Part shown: positions 1-6,669 of the stretch, piece by piece
Layout of the letters: each line of letters begins with the position of its first letter
How positions within the stretch are numbered: position 1 is the first letter of the stretch
Assembly: GCA_002436205.1 (NCBI GenBank)
Contig: DJKT01000021.1
Coordinates: 30,618 to 40,640 of the forward strand
Length of the DNA: 10,023 bases
DNA from: Candidatus Peribacter sp. UBA6535
Lineage (GTDB): Bacteria; Patescibacteriota; Gracilibacteria; Peribacterales; Peribacteraceae
Reading direction: 5' to 3'
The notes under the pieces: generated by a model
What the model saw: the letters and a program-made list of their open reading frames with translations, nothing else
The model's database searches: none
What the model was told of the DNA's origin: nothing
Program-made: the position numbers and the translations under genes

Positions 1-41
1 CTAATGACTAATGACTAATGACTATTGACTATTGACTATTC
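1..41. repeat. Heptamer tandem repeat at window edge
   Basis: Three copies of CTAATGA (1-21) are followed by two copies of the variant CTATTGA (22-35) and a partial CTATTC. The array probably continues to the left beyond the window. The last unit supplies the stop codon (TAG on the minus strand, 36-38) of the flavodoxin-like gene, so the array begins exactly at the 3' end of that gene. Read on the minus strand the units are TCAATAG and TCATTAG, which put stop codons in more than one frame. Short 7-bp arrays of this kind often vary in copy number. No function can be assigned from the sequence. Confidence 0.85.
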
Positions 42-506
42 AGAAGAAGTAAAACACTCCATTAATTTATCACACCACGTTGTCACCTTCTCCTCCTGTC
101 CGTACGGATCGTTGATGATGATGAGTGGCATGCAACACGACTTTCCATTGTGCTCCATTGCAAACTGCATAAAGCGCTCGGTTGCTCTGCCTGTGTAGTA
201 GTACCTGTCATCTCCAAGGCTGATAAATGCAATAGGGCAACCAGCAAGATCGGTGTCCTTTGCTCTCTTTTCCAAAAGTTCCCTCATGTGCATATTCAGA
301 TACCCCTCAACTCCATCATAGTTCCATGTTCCAGATGCAAGCACTAGTACATCACTCTTGGTCAGATCTTCCGGCTGCGCCTCTTCTGCACGCTGAGCTG
401 TAACCTCCATCTCCTTATGTGACTGTGCCAAATGCTCTATGAGCGTATCCACGACATGTTGCGTGTTGCCGCTGGTTGAGGCGTAGATGATGTGGAGGGA
501 AGGCAT
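36..506 (-). CDS. Flavodoxin-like protein
   Basis: A 156-residue protein of normal short-chain flavodoxin length and fold pattern. The N-terminal strand LHIIYAS leads into the FMN phosphate-binding loop S-T-S-G-N-T-Q (residues 10-16). A hydrophobic strand, DVLVLASGTW (about 52-61), leads into the 50s loop that would stack on the flavin (W61 or Y63). A second loop, LGDDRYYYTG (97-106), corresponds to the flavodoxin 90s loop, with Y102-Y104 as candidate flavin contacts. Flavodoxins are soluble one-electron carriers that can replace ferredoxin, for example with pyruvate:ferredoxin oxidoreductase; that partner is not in the window. Four cysteines near the C-terminal half (C120s and later) are somewhat unusual. 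The gene diverges from the acetyl-CoA synthetase gene. The start at 506 fits because the first strand and phosphate loop follow directly. No Shine-Dalgarno site precedes it, and a TACAAT hexamer lies only 9 nt upstream. A flavodoxin-domain reductase of another role is possible. Confidence 0.85.
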   Translation of the reverse strand: MPSLHIIYASTSGNTQHVVDTLIEHLAQSHKEMEVTAQRAEEAQPEDLTKSDVLVLASGTWNYDGVEGYLNMHMRELLEKRAKDTDLAGCPIAFISLGDDRYYYTGRATERFMQFAMEHNGKSCCMPLIIINDPYGQEEKVTTWCDKLMECFTSSE

Positions 507-515
507 GTGCGTAGC

Positions 516-543
516 ATTGTAGCGGTTTCCCTTGAATTGAGAA
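516..543 (-). promoter_or_regulatory. Candidate promoter of the flavodoxin-like gene
   Basis: On the minus strand TACAAT (521 down to 516) matches the -10 consensus at 5 of 6 positions. A poorer -35 candidate, TTCTCA (543 to 538, 4 of 6), lies 16 nt upstream. Only 9 nt separate the -10 box from the ATG, so transcription would start at or within a few bases of the start codon. This -35 overlaps that of the opposite promoter. It is a prediction by eye; the -35 part is weak. Confidence 0.45.
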
Positions 544-559
544 AACAGCGAAATTCAAG
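531..559. promoter_or_regulatory. Inverted repeat, candidate operator in divergent promoter
   Basis: CTTGAATT (531-538) and AATTCAAG (552-559) form a perfect 8-bp inverted repeat around a 13-nt centre. The repeat covers the -35 to -10 interval of the rightward promoter and the upstream part of the leftward one, the usual place for a dimeric repressor site controlling a divergent pair. No T-run follows either arm, so an intrinsic terminator is unlikely. No regulator gene is present in the window, so the binding protein is unknown. Confidence 0.4.
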
Positions 560-565
560 TAAAAT
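537..565 (+). promoter_or_regulatory. Promoter of acetyl-CoA synthetase gene, probably leaderless
   Basis: TTGAGA (537-542) and TAAAAT (560-565) each match the sigma-70 consensus at 5 of 6 positions and are separated by the ideal 17 nt. The ATG is at 574, only 8 nt beyond the -10 box, so the predicted transcription start is at about 572-574 and the mRNA would be leaderless or nearly so. The AAGG at 568-571 is only 2 nt from the ATG, too close for a normal Shine-Dalgarno site. Confidence 0.6.
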
Positions 566-573
566 AGAAGGAA

Positions 574-2640
574 ATGAGCCTCTTTGAACCAAAATCTATA
601 GCAGTTATCGGTGCCAGCCCTACAGAAGGCAAGGTGGGGCATGATGTTCTAAAAAATCTGATTGATGAGGGGTACGGCGGAGACCTCTTCCCTATCAATC
701 CAAAGCATGAAGAAGTCTTAGGCAAGAAAACCTACAAATCGGTAAAAGAAGTGGATGAGCCTATCGAACTTGCAGTCATTGTAGTCCCTGCAAAGATTGT
801 CCCTGCAGTCCTTGAGGAGTGCGCAGAGAAAAAGATTGAGAATGTCATCATCATCAGTGCAGGGTTTGCAGAAACCGGCACAGAAGAAGGAAAAGATCTT
901 GAGGAACAAATCAAAACCATCGCACAAGAACATGATATAAATCTGATCGGACCTAACTGCCTCGGCATCTTACGACCGAGCTTTAAGATGAACGCTTCGT
1001 TTGCAGCGCATCTTCCACCCAAAGGTTCCATAGCACTTATCAGTCAATCCGGTGCGATGGCTGTTGCCGTCATGGATGCATCACAGGAAATTGGTATCGG
1101 CTACTCACTCATCGCCAGTATCGGAAATAAGGCCGTGATGGATGAAAGTGATTTACTTGAGCGCGCAGGACAAGACAGTAAAACAAGCGTCGTCGGGTTT
1201 TATCTGGAGAGTATTTCTGACGGGAAACGTTTTTTGCAAACCTGTATTAAAGTTGGAGCCACAAAAAAGATTGTCATCCTCAAAGCTGGAGTTTCAAAGG
1301 AGGGTTCTGAAGCTGCAGCCTCACACACGGGGGCACTAGCCGGAAGCGAAGCTGCAATCGATGCGCTCTGCGCACAAAGTGGTGCAGTACGCGCAAAGAC
1401 AATGGAAGAGTTTGTCGATATGTTAGAAGTACTCAGCACTTCCCCTCTCTTGCCTTCGCCAAATATAGCAATAATTACCAATGCCGGAGGTCCGGGTATT
1501 TTGGCAACCGATGCAGCTGAGAAAGCGAAACTTCAAATGCCAAGCTTAGACGAGAAAATAGAAAAGAAACTCAAAGAAGCACTTCCGGATGCTGCAAGCA
1601 CCGGTAATCCTATTGACGTCGTAGGTGATGCAGACCTTTCAAGGTACGAAGCAGCACTGGAGGCCGTTGGGGATGACCCGAATATTGATGGCGTTGCTAT
1701 CTTGCTAACACCACAAGTGATGACACCGGTAGAAGATATTACAAAAGCAATTATTAGCTGGCAGAAGAGACACTCAACTATGCCGATTGTCACAAGCTTT
1801 ATGGGTGATGAACATGTAAATGATGCAAGGCTTACGGTACAAAAAGCAGGCATCTCTTCTTTTGAAACACCAGAGCGTGCCATTGCAGCTCTCGGTGCTT
1901 TGCAAAAGAGTGATCACTCTCCTCACTACGACCCCAAGGCAATAAATGACGTACGGGCAGCTGCGGCTTCGGAGCTTCTGGAAGAGTACACAGGGCTTAT
2001 CCCCGAAGATGCAGTAGGCAAGCTCTTTGAGCTGTATGGCATTCCTTTGCCAGATCAAAAACTGGCAACCGCAGAGGAGGAGGCCATAAAGATCGCAGAG
2101 GACATTGGATACCCAGTCATAGCCAAAATCTCCTCACCCACTATTTTACATAAAACAGATATTGGAGCCGTAAAAGCGCATCTGCTGAATGAAGACGATG
2201 TATCTAATGCATGGAATGCGATACAAGAAAATACCAAAAAGCATCACCCCGATGCGCAGATTCGCGGAATCTTGATTCAAAAGTATCTGGATGCCGGAAA
2301 TGAATTTATTGTAGGGGCAGTTCGCGACAAAGCATTTGGACATTTGGTGATGGCAGGCCTGGGTGGTATCTATACAGAACTCCTACAAGACACCGCCTTT
2401 CGTATTGCACCAATTGATCAGGAAGAAGCCTACCGGCTGCTTCAGGATCTCATCTCCTGGGATCTTCTTCTTGGTATGCGCGGCAAAGCGCGACTGGATA
2501 TAGAGAGTGTGGCAAAACTTTTGGAGACTGTGTCACAACTGGTTACCGAATGTCCTCAAATCAAAGATATTGATTTGAACCCTGTCTTCGTTCATGAAGA
2601 TAGTGTGGTAGTTGCTGATGCAAAGGTGGTTATTGGATAA
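574..2640 (+). CDS. acd: ADP-forming acetate-CoA ligase, fused alpha-beta
   Basis: Converts acetyl-CoA + ADP + Pi to acetate + ATP + CoA (reversible), an ATP-yielding last step of acetate fermentation in the cytoplasm. The 688-residue chain joins the alpha and beta parts that are separate subunits in Pyrococcus. The alpha part starts with the CoA-binding Rossmann domain (FEPKSIAVIGAS, 4-15), followed by GPNCLGI (126-132) and ISQSGA (156-161), the succinyl-CoA-synthetase-type flavodoxin domains. SHTGALAG (250-257) contains H251, the expected phosphohistidine. The beta part is an ATP-grasp domain from about residue 465, with ILHKTDIGAV (524-533; H526 is the likely second phosphorylated histidine) and the C-terminal metal/ATP motif DIDLNP (665-670). 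There is no GNAT domain, which argues against a Pat-type protein acetyltransferase. The start at 574 leaves only a short tail before the Rossmann strand. A NIF3-family gene follows 22 bp downstream and is probably co-transcribed. Acyl specificity cannot be read from the sequence; aryl or branched-chain acids are possible. Confidence 0.93.
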   Translation: MSLFEPKSIAVIGASPTEGKVGHDVLKNLIDEGYGGDLFPINPKHEEVLGKKTYKSVKEVDEPIELAVIVVPAKIVPAVLEECAEKKIENVIIISAGFAETGTEEGKDLEEQIKTIAQEHDINLIGPNCLGILRPSFKMNASFAAHLPPKGSIALISQSGAMAVAVMDASQEIGIGYSLIASIGNKAVMDESDLLERAGQDSKTSVVGFYLESISDGKRFLQTCIKVGATKKIVILKAGVSKEGSEAAASHTGALAGSEAAIDALCAQSGAVRAKTMEEFVDMLEVLSTSPLLPSPNIAIITNAGGPGILATDAAEKAKLQMPSLDEKIEKKLKEALPDAASTGNPIDVVGDADLSRYEAALEAVGDDPNIDGVAILLTPQVMTPVEDITKAIISWQKRHSTMPIVTSFMGDEHVNDARLTVQKAGISSFETPERAIAALGALQKSDHSPHYDPKAINDVRAAAASELLEEYTGLIPEDAVGKLFELYGIPLPDQKLATAEEEAIKIAEDIGYPVIAKISSPTILHKTDIGAVKAHLLNEDDVSNAWNAIQENTKKHHPDAQIRGILIQKYLDAGNEFIVGAVRDKAFGHLVMAGLGGIYTELLQDTAFRIAPIDQEEAYRLLQDLISWDLLLGMRGKARLDIESVAKLLETVSQLVTECPQIKDIDLNPVFVHEDSVVVADAKVVIG

Positions 2641-2662
2641 AAGACTCTGTATCATCAATGCT

Positions 2663-3625
2663 ATGAAGTTACAGAAGATGTTTAAACGTGCAGTGGAAAT
2701 CGGCATGCAAGCCGATGTTCGCGAAAAGAAGTACTTTGACCGCTACTTCAAGAAGCAAAAAGACGCAATGAAGAGCGCAAAGGGATGGAAGAAAGATATT
2801 TTTGACGAAGAGCGAACGTGGAACCCGTACACAGACTGTCGCATTATCAATGGAAAAGGTACCGAAGAGGTAAAAGTATTGATGGTTGGTATTGATATCG
2901 AAACTCCCGAAGTACTTTTGGCTGATCGCCTTCGAGAAAAGGGGCAGAAAATTGATTGTCTCTTTATTCACCACCCGGAAGGTCGAGCCCTGGCAGACCT
3001 CGAAAAAGTGATGCCTCTTCAAGTTGATGTTCTTGCAAAGGCAGGAGTACCAGTTAATCACAGCGAAGCACAACTAAAACCTCGCATGGATAAAATCTGG
3101 AGAGCGATACACGCAGATAACCTCTTTCGTACAGAGAGAGCCGCAGAACTCCTGGGATTCCCCGCATTTTGTTGTCACACCATTACCGACAACCTCGTAT
3201 GGGCATTTATGGAAAAGTATATTTGCTCTAAGAAGTTTGATGATTTGAGCGAAATTGTGGATGCACTGATGAAAATACCGGAATATAAACTTTACGCAGA
3301 GAAAGGAAATCCACCCATTATCGTAAACGGTAGTCCAAGCAGTCGCCCAGGAAAGATAGTTGCGACAGAATTCACCGGGGGTACAAACGGCCCAGAAGAG
3401 CAGCTCATAGAACAAAGCAAGGCAGGAGTCGGAACCATCCTCTCTATGCACGTTACAGAAAAAACGCTTGATGCTGCTAAAGAGCATCACGTAAACATGA
3501 TTCAGTGTTCCCATATGGCTTCAGATGCCATCGGTATCAATCTCCTTTTGGATAAACTTCAGAAAGAAGACAAAGGTATTAAGACTATTGATACCTCCGG
3601 TTTCATCCGTGTGAAGCGAAAGTAG
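2663..3625 (+). CDS. NIF3-family protein (NGG1p-interacting factor 3-like)
   Basis: A 320-residue protein that I recognise as a NIF3/DUF34-like member. Its hallmarks are the strand VKVLMVGIDIETPEVLLADR, the HHPEGRALA stretch with a paired histidine, and near the C terminus LSMHVTEKTLDAAKEHH followed by the SHMASDAIGIN segment. In NIF3 proteins such histidines and an acidic residue bind two metal ions. The biochemical role of the family is unsettled; hydrolase activity has been proposed, so no reaction is assigned. The reading frame opens earlier (an ATG at 2612 inside the preceding gene), but the ATG at 2663 is preferred. It avoids overlap and gives MKLQKMFKRAVEIGMQAD, the usual amphipathic start of this subgroup. 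There is no Shine-Dalgarno site. The gene lies 22 bp after the acetyl-CoA synthetase stop, which suggests co-transcription but not necessarily a shared function. Confidence 0.78.
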   Translation: MKLQKMFKRAVEIGMQADVREKKYFDRYFKKQKDAMKSAKGWKKDIFDEERTWNPYTDCRIINGKGTEEVKVLMVGIDIETPEVLLADRLREKGQKIDCLFIHHPEGRALADLEKVMPLQVDVLAKAGVPVNHSEAQLKPRMDKIWRAIHADNLFRTERAAELLGFPAFCCHTITDNLVWAFMEKYICSKKFDDLSEIVDALMKIPEYKLYAEKGNPPIIVNGSPSSRPGKIVATEFTGGTNGPEEQLIEQSKAGVGTILSMHVTEKTLDAAKEHHVNMIQCSHMASDAIGINLLLDKLQKEDKGIKTIDTSGFIRVKRK

Positions 3626-3656
3626 TATTTTGTTAGCAATCTGACCCCTTAGAGTC

Positions 3657-3685
3657 TTGATTTTTCTGTATTCTATCACTACAGT
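3657..3685 (+). promoter_or_regulatory. Candidate promoter of the V-type ATPase operon
   Basis: The 83-bp gap after the NIF3-like gene holds TTGATT (3657-3662) and TACAGT (3680-3685), each 4 of 6 to consensus, with a 17-nt spacer. The predicted start near 3692 gives a leader of about 17 nt. A 5-bp inverted repeat, CTGTA (3666-3670) and TACAG (3680-3684), overlaps the -10 box. I found no convincing intrinsic terminator for the upstream genes in this gap, so read-through is possible. The assignment is tentative. Confidence 0.35.
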
Positions 3686-3708
3686 CCGCGAGATTTACCC
3701 GTCATACT

Positions 3709-4086
3709 ATGAATCCAGCTCAAACCACCAAAGGAACCCAAAATTCTACAACAGGGGCCTCTCCATTCACACAGATCCAAGAACTCGAAAAACGAGAAAA
3801 GGAGCGTAGTGAGAAAGAGCTCGCTGCTATGCAGGTAGAAAAAGAAGAAGTTACGCAGTCTATAGCCAAAAAAGAGGCACAGGCAACCGAAGAATTAAAG
3901 GGGAAAGCCAAGGCAGAACTTAAGGAACACAGTGAAAAAGAGCTCACCAAGATTTTAAGCGCGGCTACAAAAGAGGCAGAATCAGAAGTAGCTACCATTG
4001 AATCTCAGGGTAAAAAGAGTGAGTCCTCAGCTGTAAAAGAGCTTGTAAACATCGCAAAAGATCCTCGTTCCCTCTTTGGAGAATAA
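3709..4086 (+). CDS. V-type ATPase peripheral-stalk subunit H (G-like)
   Basis: A 125-residue, highly charged protein. Residues about 23-110 are almost entirely Glu/Lys/Ala/Gln-rich coiled coil. This fits the small stalk subunit (AhaH of archaea, NtpF of Enterococcus, G of eukaryotes) that pairs with subunit E to tie the catalytic head to subunit I. Length and first position in the operon, directly before subunit I, match the E. hirae ntp order; sequence similarity alone would be weak for so biased a composition. The N-terminal 22 residues are Thr/Gln/Asn/Ser-rich and not coiled coil, an unusual extension. The C terminus, DPRSLFGE, is short and globular. The stop codon directly abuts the next start. 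The start has no Shine-Dalgarno site and is preceded by TTTACCC and CATACT. Confidence 0.75.
   Translation: MNPAQTTKGTQNSTTGASPFTQIQELEKREKERSEKELAAMQVEKEEVTQSIAKKEAQATEELKGKAKAELKEHSEKELTKILSAATKEAESEVATIESQGKKSESSAVKELVNIAKDPRSLFGE
4078..4081 (+). promoter_or_regulatory. Shine-Dalgarno site of subunit I gene
   Basis: GGAG lies 5 nt before the ATG at 4087, inside the last codons of the H gene. It is the only well-placed Shine-Dalgarno sequence found in the window. It supports the start MVIVQMQKVGIIAH over the internal ATG at 4102, and suggests translation coupled to the upstream gene. Confidence 0.65.
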
Positions 4087-6021
4087 ATGGTTATTGTTCA
4101 GATGCAAAAAGTCGGCATTATTGCTCACTCCTCTCTGAGAGAAGACCTTATTACTATGCTGCATGACGAAGGAGTAATTGATGTGCGTGCCGCAGCGCAA
4201 AAGTTGCAAGTAGATCACACGGAGGTGGAATACAAAGAAGCCGAAGTCGCCTTTGCGGCGACAGTACTTAAAGACTTTGCTGATAAACAGACCCTTGCGG
4301 TTTGTGACAAAAAAGTAGCAGTGGAAGAGACTGTCCACGCTGCGAAGCACACAGACGTAAAAGGAATTGTTACGGCTCTCCATCAACTCGAAAAAGAGGA
4401 CACCGAATCCACTCGTCGAATTCAGGAGCTTGCAGATTTGCGCGAAGAGCTTGCTCACTGGAAAAACTTGAATGCCAACCTGCAAGAAAGCAACGAATCC
4501 GAAAACACTATCCGTATTTTTGGAACTCTCCCATCAAAAAACGAGAAAATACTGCACGACTCTATGACACAATCTACAAAGCGCAGTGTTTTGGAGAAAG
4601 TATCGCAAACGCCAGATGGCGACACGGCATTCGTAGCAATTATCTGGAAAGAAGACCTCCGCACATTCGAAGAAATTGCCACCGGTCTCGGCTGGACCAA
4701 CTCTGCACTACCCAATGTAAATGCAACTCCGGGTCAAAGCTACGAGGAGGCAATTATGGAAGAGAAAAAGCTTACAGAGGCACTGAGCCGCAACGCACTC
4801 AAAAGAAAAAAGTTATCTGTAGAGCTACCAAACCTTCTTAAGGTACAACTCTTTATGCATTGGTTGGATCAAAAACAAGAAGTGCGCGAATCTATGGCTT
4901 CTACGGAATCTACCATCACTCTCCTTGGATGGATGTCAGCCAGTCGCATGCAAGAACTGGAGAAGAAACTCGAAAAATTGAATCCTGCGATAGCACTGAT
5001 CAAAGTAAAACCGGACGAAGGAGAAGAAACGCCAGTTCTTCTTAAAAACAACAAGCTCGTTGCTCCATTTGAGAGTGTAACAGGACTGTATGGCTTGCCT
5101 CTGAGTCACGAAATGGATCCGACAGCTGCACTTTCTCCGTTCTTTATTCTCTATTTCTCACTCTGTCTCACAGATGCTGGGTACGGAGCAATCATTGCTA
5201 TCATATTTGGTAGCTACCTCCTGAAAACACGTAAATCTATCCAGGAAGCTAAGCTTCCGTGGCTGCTGTTTTTTGGTGGAATTATGACGTTCCTTGTCTC
5301 TATTCCATTCGGAGGTTGGTTTGGGCTTACTCCAGAACAATTGCCGGCAATGTTTAGCAGGCAAACAGCAGAAGGATTGATGTTTAAAGGGCAGATTTGG
5401 AACCTCGGAAAGCAATCTGGAATCGACTTCCTGCAAAACCTCTCCCTCGCACTTGGTGTCACACACCTGTTCTTCGGAATGTTTCTTGCAGGTCAACACA
5501 AGTGGATCCACGGCAAAAAGGCTGAAGCACTCTGGGTGGACTTTACGGCACACCTTCTTCTTGGATCGATTATCTTTTTGGTAGTCGCCCCCGAAGGGTT
5601 GGGTGATATCGCCAAATACGTACTCTATGGATCAATTGCGATAATGATATGGGGTAAGGGATATGGCTCTAAATGGTATGTTCGTCCTTTGATGGGACTG
5701 ATTGGCACGATGAACTTTGTCATCGGTATGATCAGCAATGGCCTTAGTTACCTGCGTATCTTGGCGCTGGGACTGGTAACTGGTGCGATTGCTGCAGCCA
5801 TTAATCAGGTTGCTGTGGAGATGGGAAAGCTCTTCCCGATATGGCTCGCCATTCCGGTGATCGTCATTATTTTCCTCGGTGGTCACACCGTTTCTATTGC
5901 ACTCAATACTCTTGGAAGCTTTATCCATTCTGGTCGTCTCCAGTTTATTGAGTTCTTCTCTCAGTTCTTTGAGGGAGGTGGAAAGGAGTTCTCTCCGTTC
6001 CGCCGTTCAACTTCGTCTTAA
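4087..6021 (+). CDS. atpI: V-type ATPase subunit I (membrane stator, a-type)
   Basis: A 644-residue protein of normal length for the family. It is the stator that carries the two ion half-channels against the K ring. Residues 1 to about 340 are cytoplasmic, with the typical start MVIVQMQKVGIIAH and long helical/coiled-coil stretches around 85-125 and 215-265; this arm binds the E-H stalks. From about residue 349 (LSPFFILYFSLCLTD) a membrane domain of about seven or eight helices begins. It contains SYLRILALGLV with R557 and FIHSGRLQFIEFF with R617. These correspond by position and spacing to the two essential arginines of E. hirae NtpI, which interact with the ring glutamate. The C terminus, EGGGKEFSPFRR, is the usual family ending. 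The stop codon of H precedes the start directly, and the K gene follows after 28 bp. Confidence 0.95.
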   Translation: MVIVQMQKVGIIAHSSLREDLITMLHDEGVIDVRAAAQKLQVDHTEVEYKEAEVAFAATVLKDFADKQTLAVCDKKVAVEETVHAAKHTDVKGIVTALHQLEKEDTESTRRIQELADLREELAHWKNLNANLQESNESENTIRIFGTLPSKNEKILHDSMTQSTKRSVLEKVSQTPDGDTAFVAIIWKEDLRTFEEIATGLGWTNSALPNVNATPGQSYEEAIMEEKKLTEALSRNALKRKKLSVELPNLLKVQLFMHWLDQKQEVRESMASTESTITLLGWMSASRMQELEKKLEKLNPAIALIKVKPDEGEETPVLLKNNKLVAPFESVTGLYGLPLSHEMDPTAALSPFFILYFSLCLTDAGYGAIIAIIFGSYLLKTRKSIQEAKLPWLLFFGGIMTFLVSIPFGGWFGLTPEQLPAMFSRQTAEGLMFKGQIWNLGKQSGIDFLQNLSLALGVTHLFFGMFLAGQHKWIHGKKAEALWVDFTAHLLLGSIIFLVVAPEGLGDIAKYVLYGSIAIMIWGKGYGSKWYVRPLMGLIGTMNFVIGMISNGLSYLRILALGLVTGAIAAAINQVAVEMGKLFPIWLAIPVIVIIFLGGHTVSIALNTLGSFIHSGRLQFIEFFSQFFEGGGKEFSPFRRSTSS

Positions 6022-6049
6022 TTTTCTTATCTTTCTCCCACGTTTTCCA

Positions 6050-6643
6050 ATGAAAACTTCTTACAAACTTCTCGCAGCTGCAGGTGCCCTTGCACCATTC
6101 GCTGCCCTCGCTCAGGATCCAGCAGGTGCTGCAGCTGTCTCGAACGCCGGAGCTATTCAATGGGGACTTGCATTCGCCTTCCTTGGTGCTGCAATCGCCA
6201 CTGGACTTTCTTGTATCGGTTCTATCATGGGTGTTTCCATGACAGGTCAGTCCGGTGCTGGTCTTCTTACCGAAAAGCCAGAGCTTGCCGGTAAAGTAAT
6301 CACTCTCATGGTGCTTCCTGGTTCCCAGGGACTCTACGGAATGGTTATTTCTTTGCTCTTCATCTTTAACTACGGTCCAGTGATCACAGGTGTTGTTGCT
6401 ATCTCTGCTTCTCAGGGAATTATCCTTCTTGCAGCATCTCTTCCTGTTGCTCTTACATGTCTTACTTCTTCTCCATACCAAGCTAAGGTATGTAGTGCTG
6501 GTATGCACATGCTTGCAAAGGACGACAAGCTTACAGGTCGTGTTATTACTATGGCCGCTCTTGTAGAAACCTACGCTTTGCTTGGGTTCCTTATCTCCTT
6601 CTTTATGTTGAACACATTCAAGACTGGAATCCTCGTAGGATAA
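6050..6643 (+). CDS. atpK: V-type ATPase proteolipid subunit K (rotor ring)
   Basis: A 197-residue, very hydrophobic protein that forms the ion-carrying rotor ring. A signal-peptide-like N terminus (K2, hydrophobic 7-20, possible cleavage after ALA at about 21) is followed by two hairpins: helices at about 35-60 and 84-108, then 112-138 and 166-188. The first hairpin has LPGSQGLYG (89-97) and lacks a carboxylate; the second has VETYALLGF with the ion-binding E173. Aligned by motif to E. hirae NtpK, the Na+ ligands L61, T64, Q65, Q110 and E139 correspond to L89, S92, Q93, Q144 and E173. Na+ transport is therefore favoured over H+. The protein is longer than NtpK because of the N-terminal extension and a roughly 6-residue longer loop between hairpins. 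The reading frame is open upstream into subunit I, but the ATG at 6050 directly precedes the signal-like segment. It has no Shine-Dalgarno site, only the pyrimidine-rich leader TTTCTCCCA. Confidence 0.95.
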   Translation: MKTSYKLLAAAGALAPFAALAQDPAGAAAVSNAGAIQWGLAFAFLGAAIATGLSCIGSIMGVSMTGQSGAGLLTEKPELAGKVITLMVLPGSQGLYGMVISLLFIFNYGPVITGVVAISASQGIILLAASLPVALTCLTSSPYQAKVCSAGMHMLAKDDKLTGRVITMAALVETYALLGFLISFFMLNTFKTGILVG

Positions 6644-6669
6644 TTTAATTCTCTATTCTCATTTTACCC

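Noticed and set aside
568..571. AAGG as a Shine-Dalgarno site for the acetyl-CoA synthetase gene
   Set aside because: It is only 2 nt from the ATG, and the promoter prediction places the transcript start downstream of it.
574..2640. Protein lysine acetyltransferase (Pat-type) identity for the synthetase-like gene
   Set aside because: Pat proteins carry a GNAT domain in addition to the CoA-ligase-like part. None is seen, and the 688-residue length fits the ligase alone with both catalytic histidines present.
2612..2662. Upstream ATG for the NIF3-like gene inside the acetyl-CoA synthetase gene
   Set aside because: The start at 2663 avoids overlap and matches the family's N terminus better.
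3626..3665. Possible intrinsic terminator after the NIF3-like gene (T-run at 3661-3665)
   Set aside because: The only pairing before the T-run is GAC with GTC around an 8-base loop, too weak for a terminator hairpin.
5879..6049. In-frame upstream extension of the subunit K reading frame, with an ATG at 5879 inside subunit I
   Set aside because: It overlaps the 3' end of the subunit I gene and encodes a low-complexity Ser/Leu-rich stretch. The ATG at 6050 gives a signal-like start and normal intergenic spacing.
5945..6508. 187-codon open frame on the minus strand opposite subunit K
   Set aside because: It is a shadow of the K gene; the translation is Lys/Arg/Thr/Ser-rich with no fold signature.
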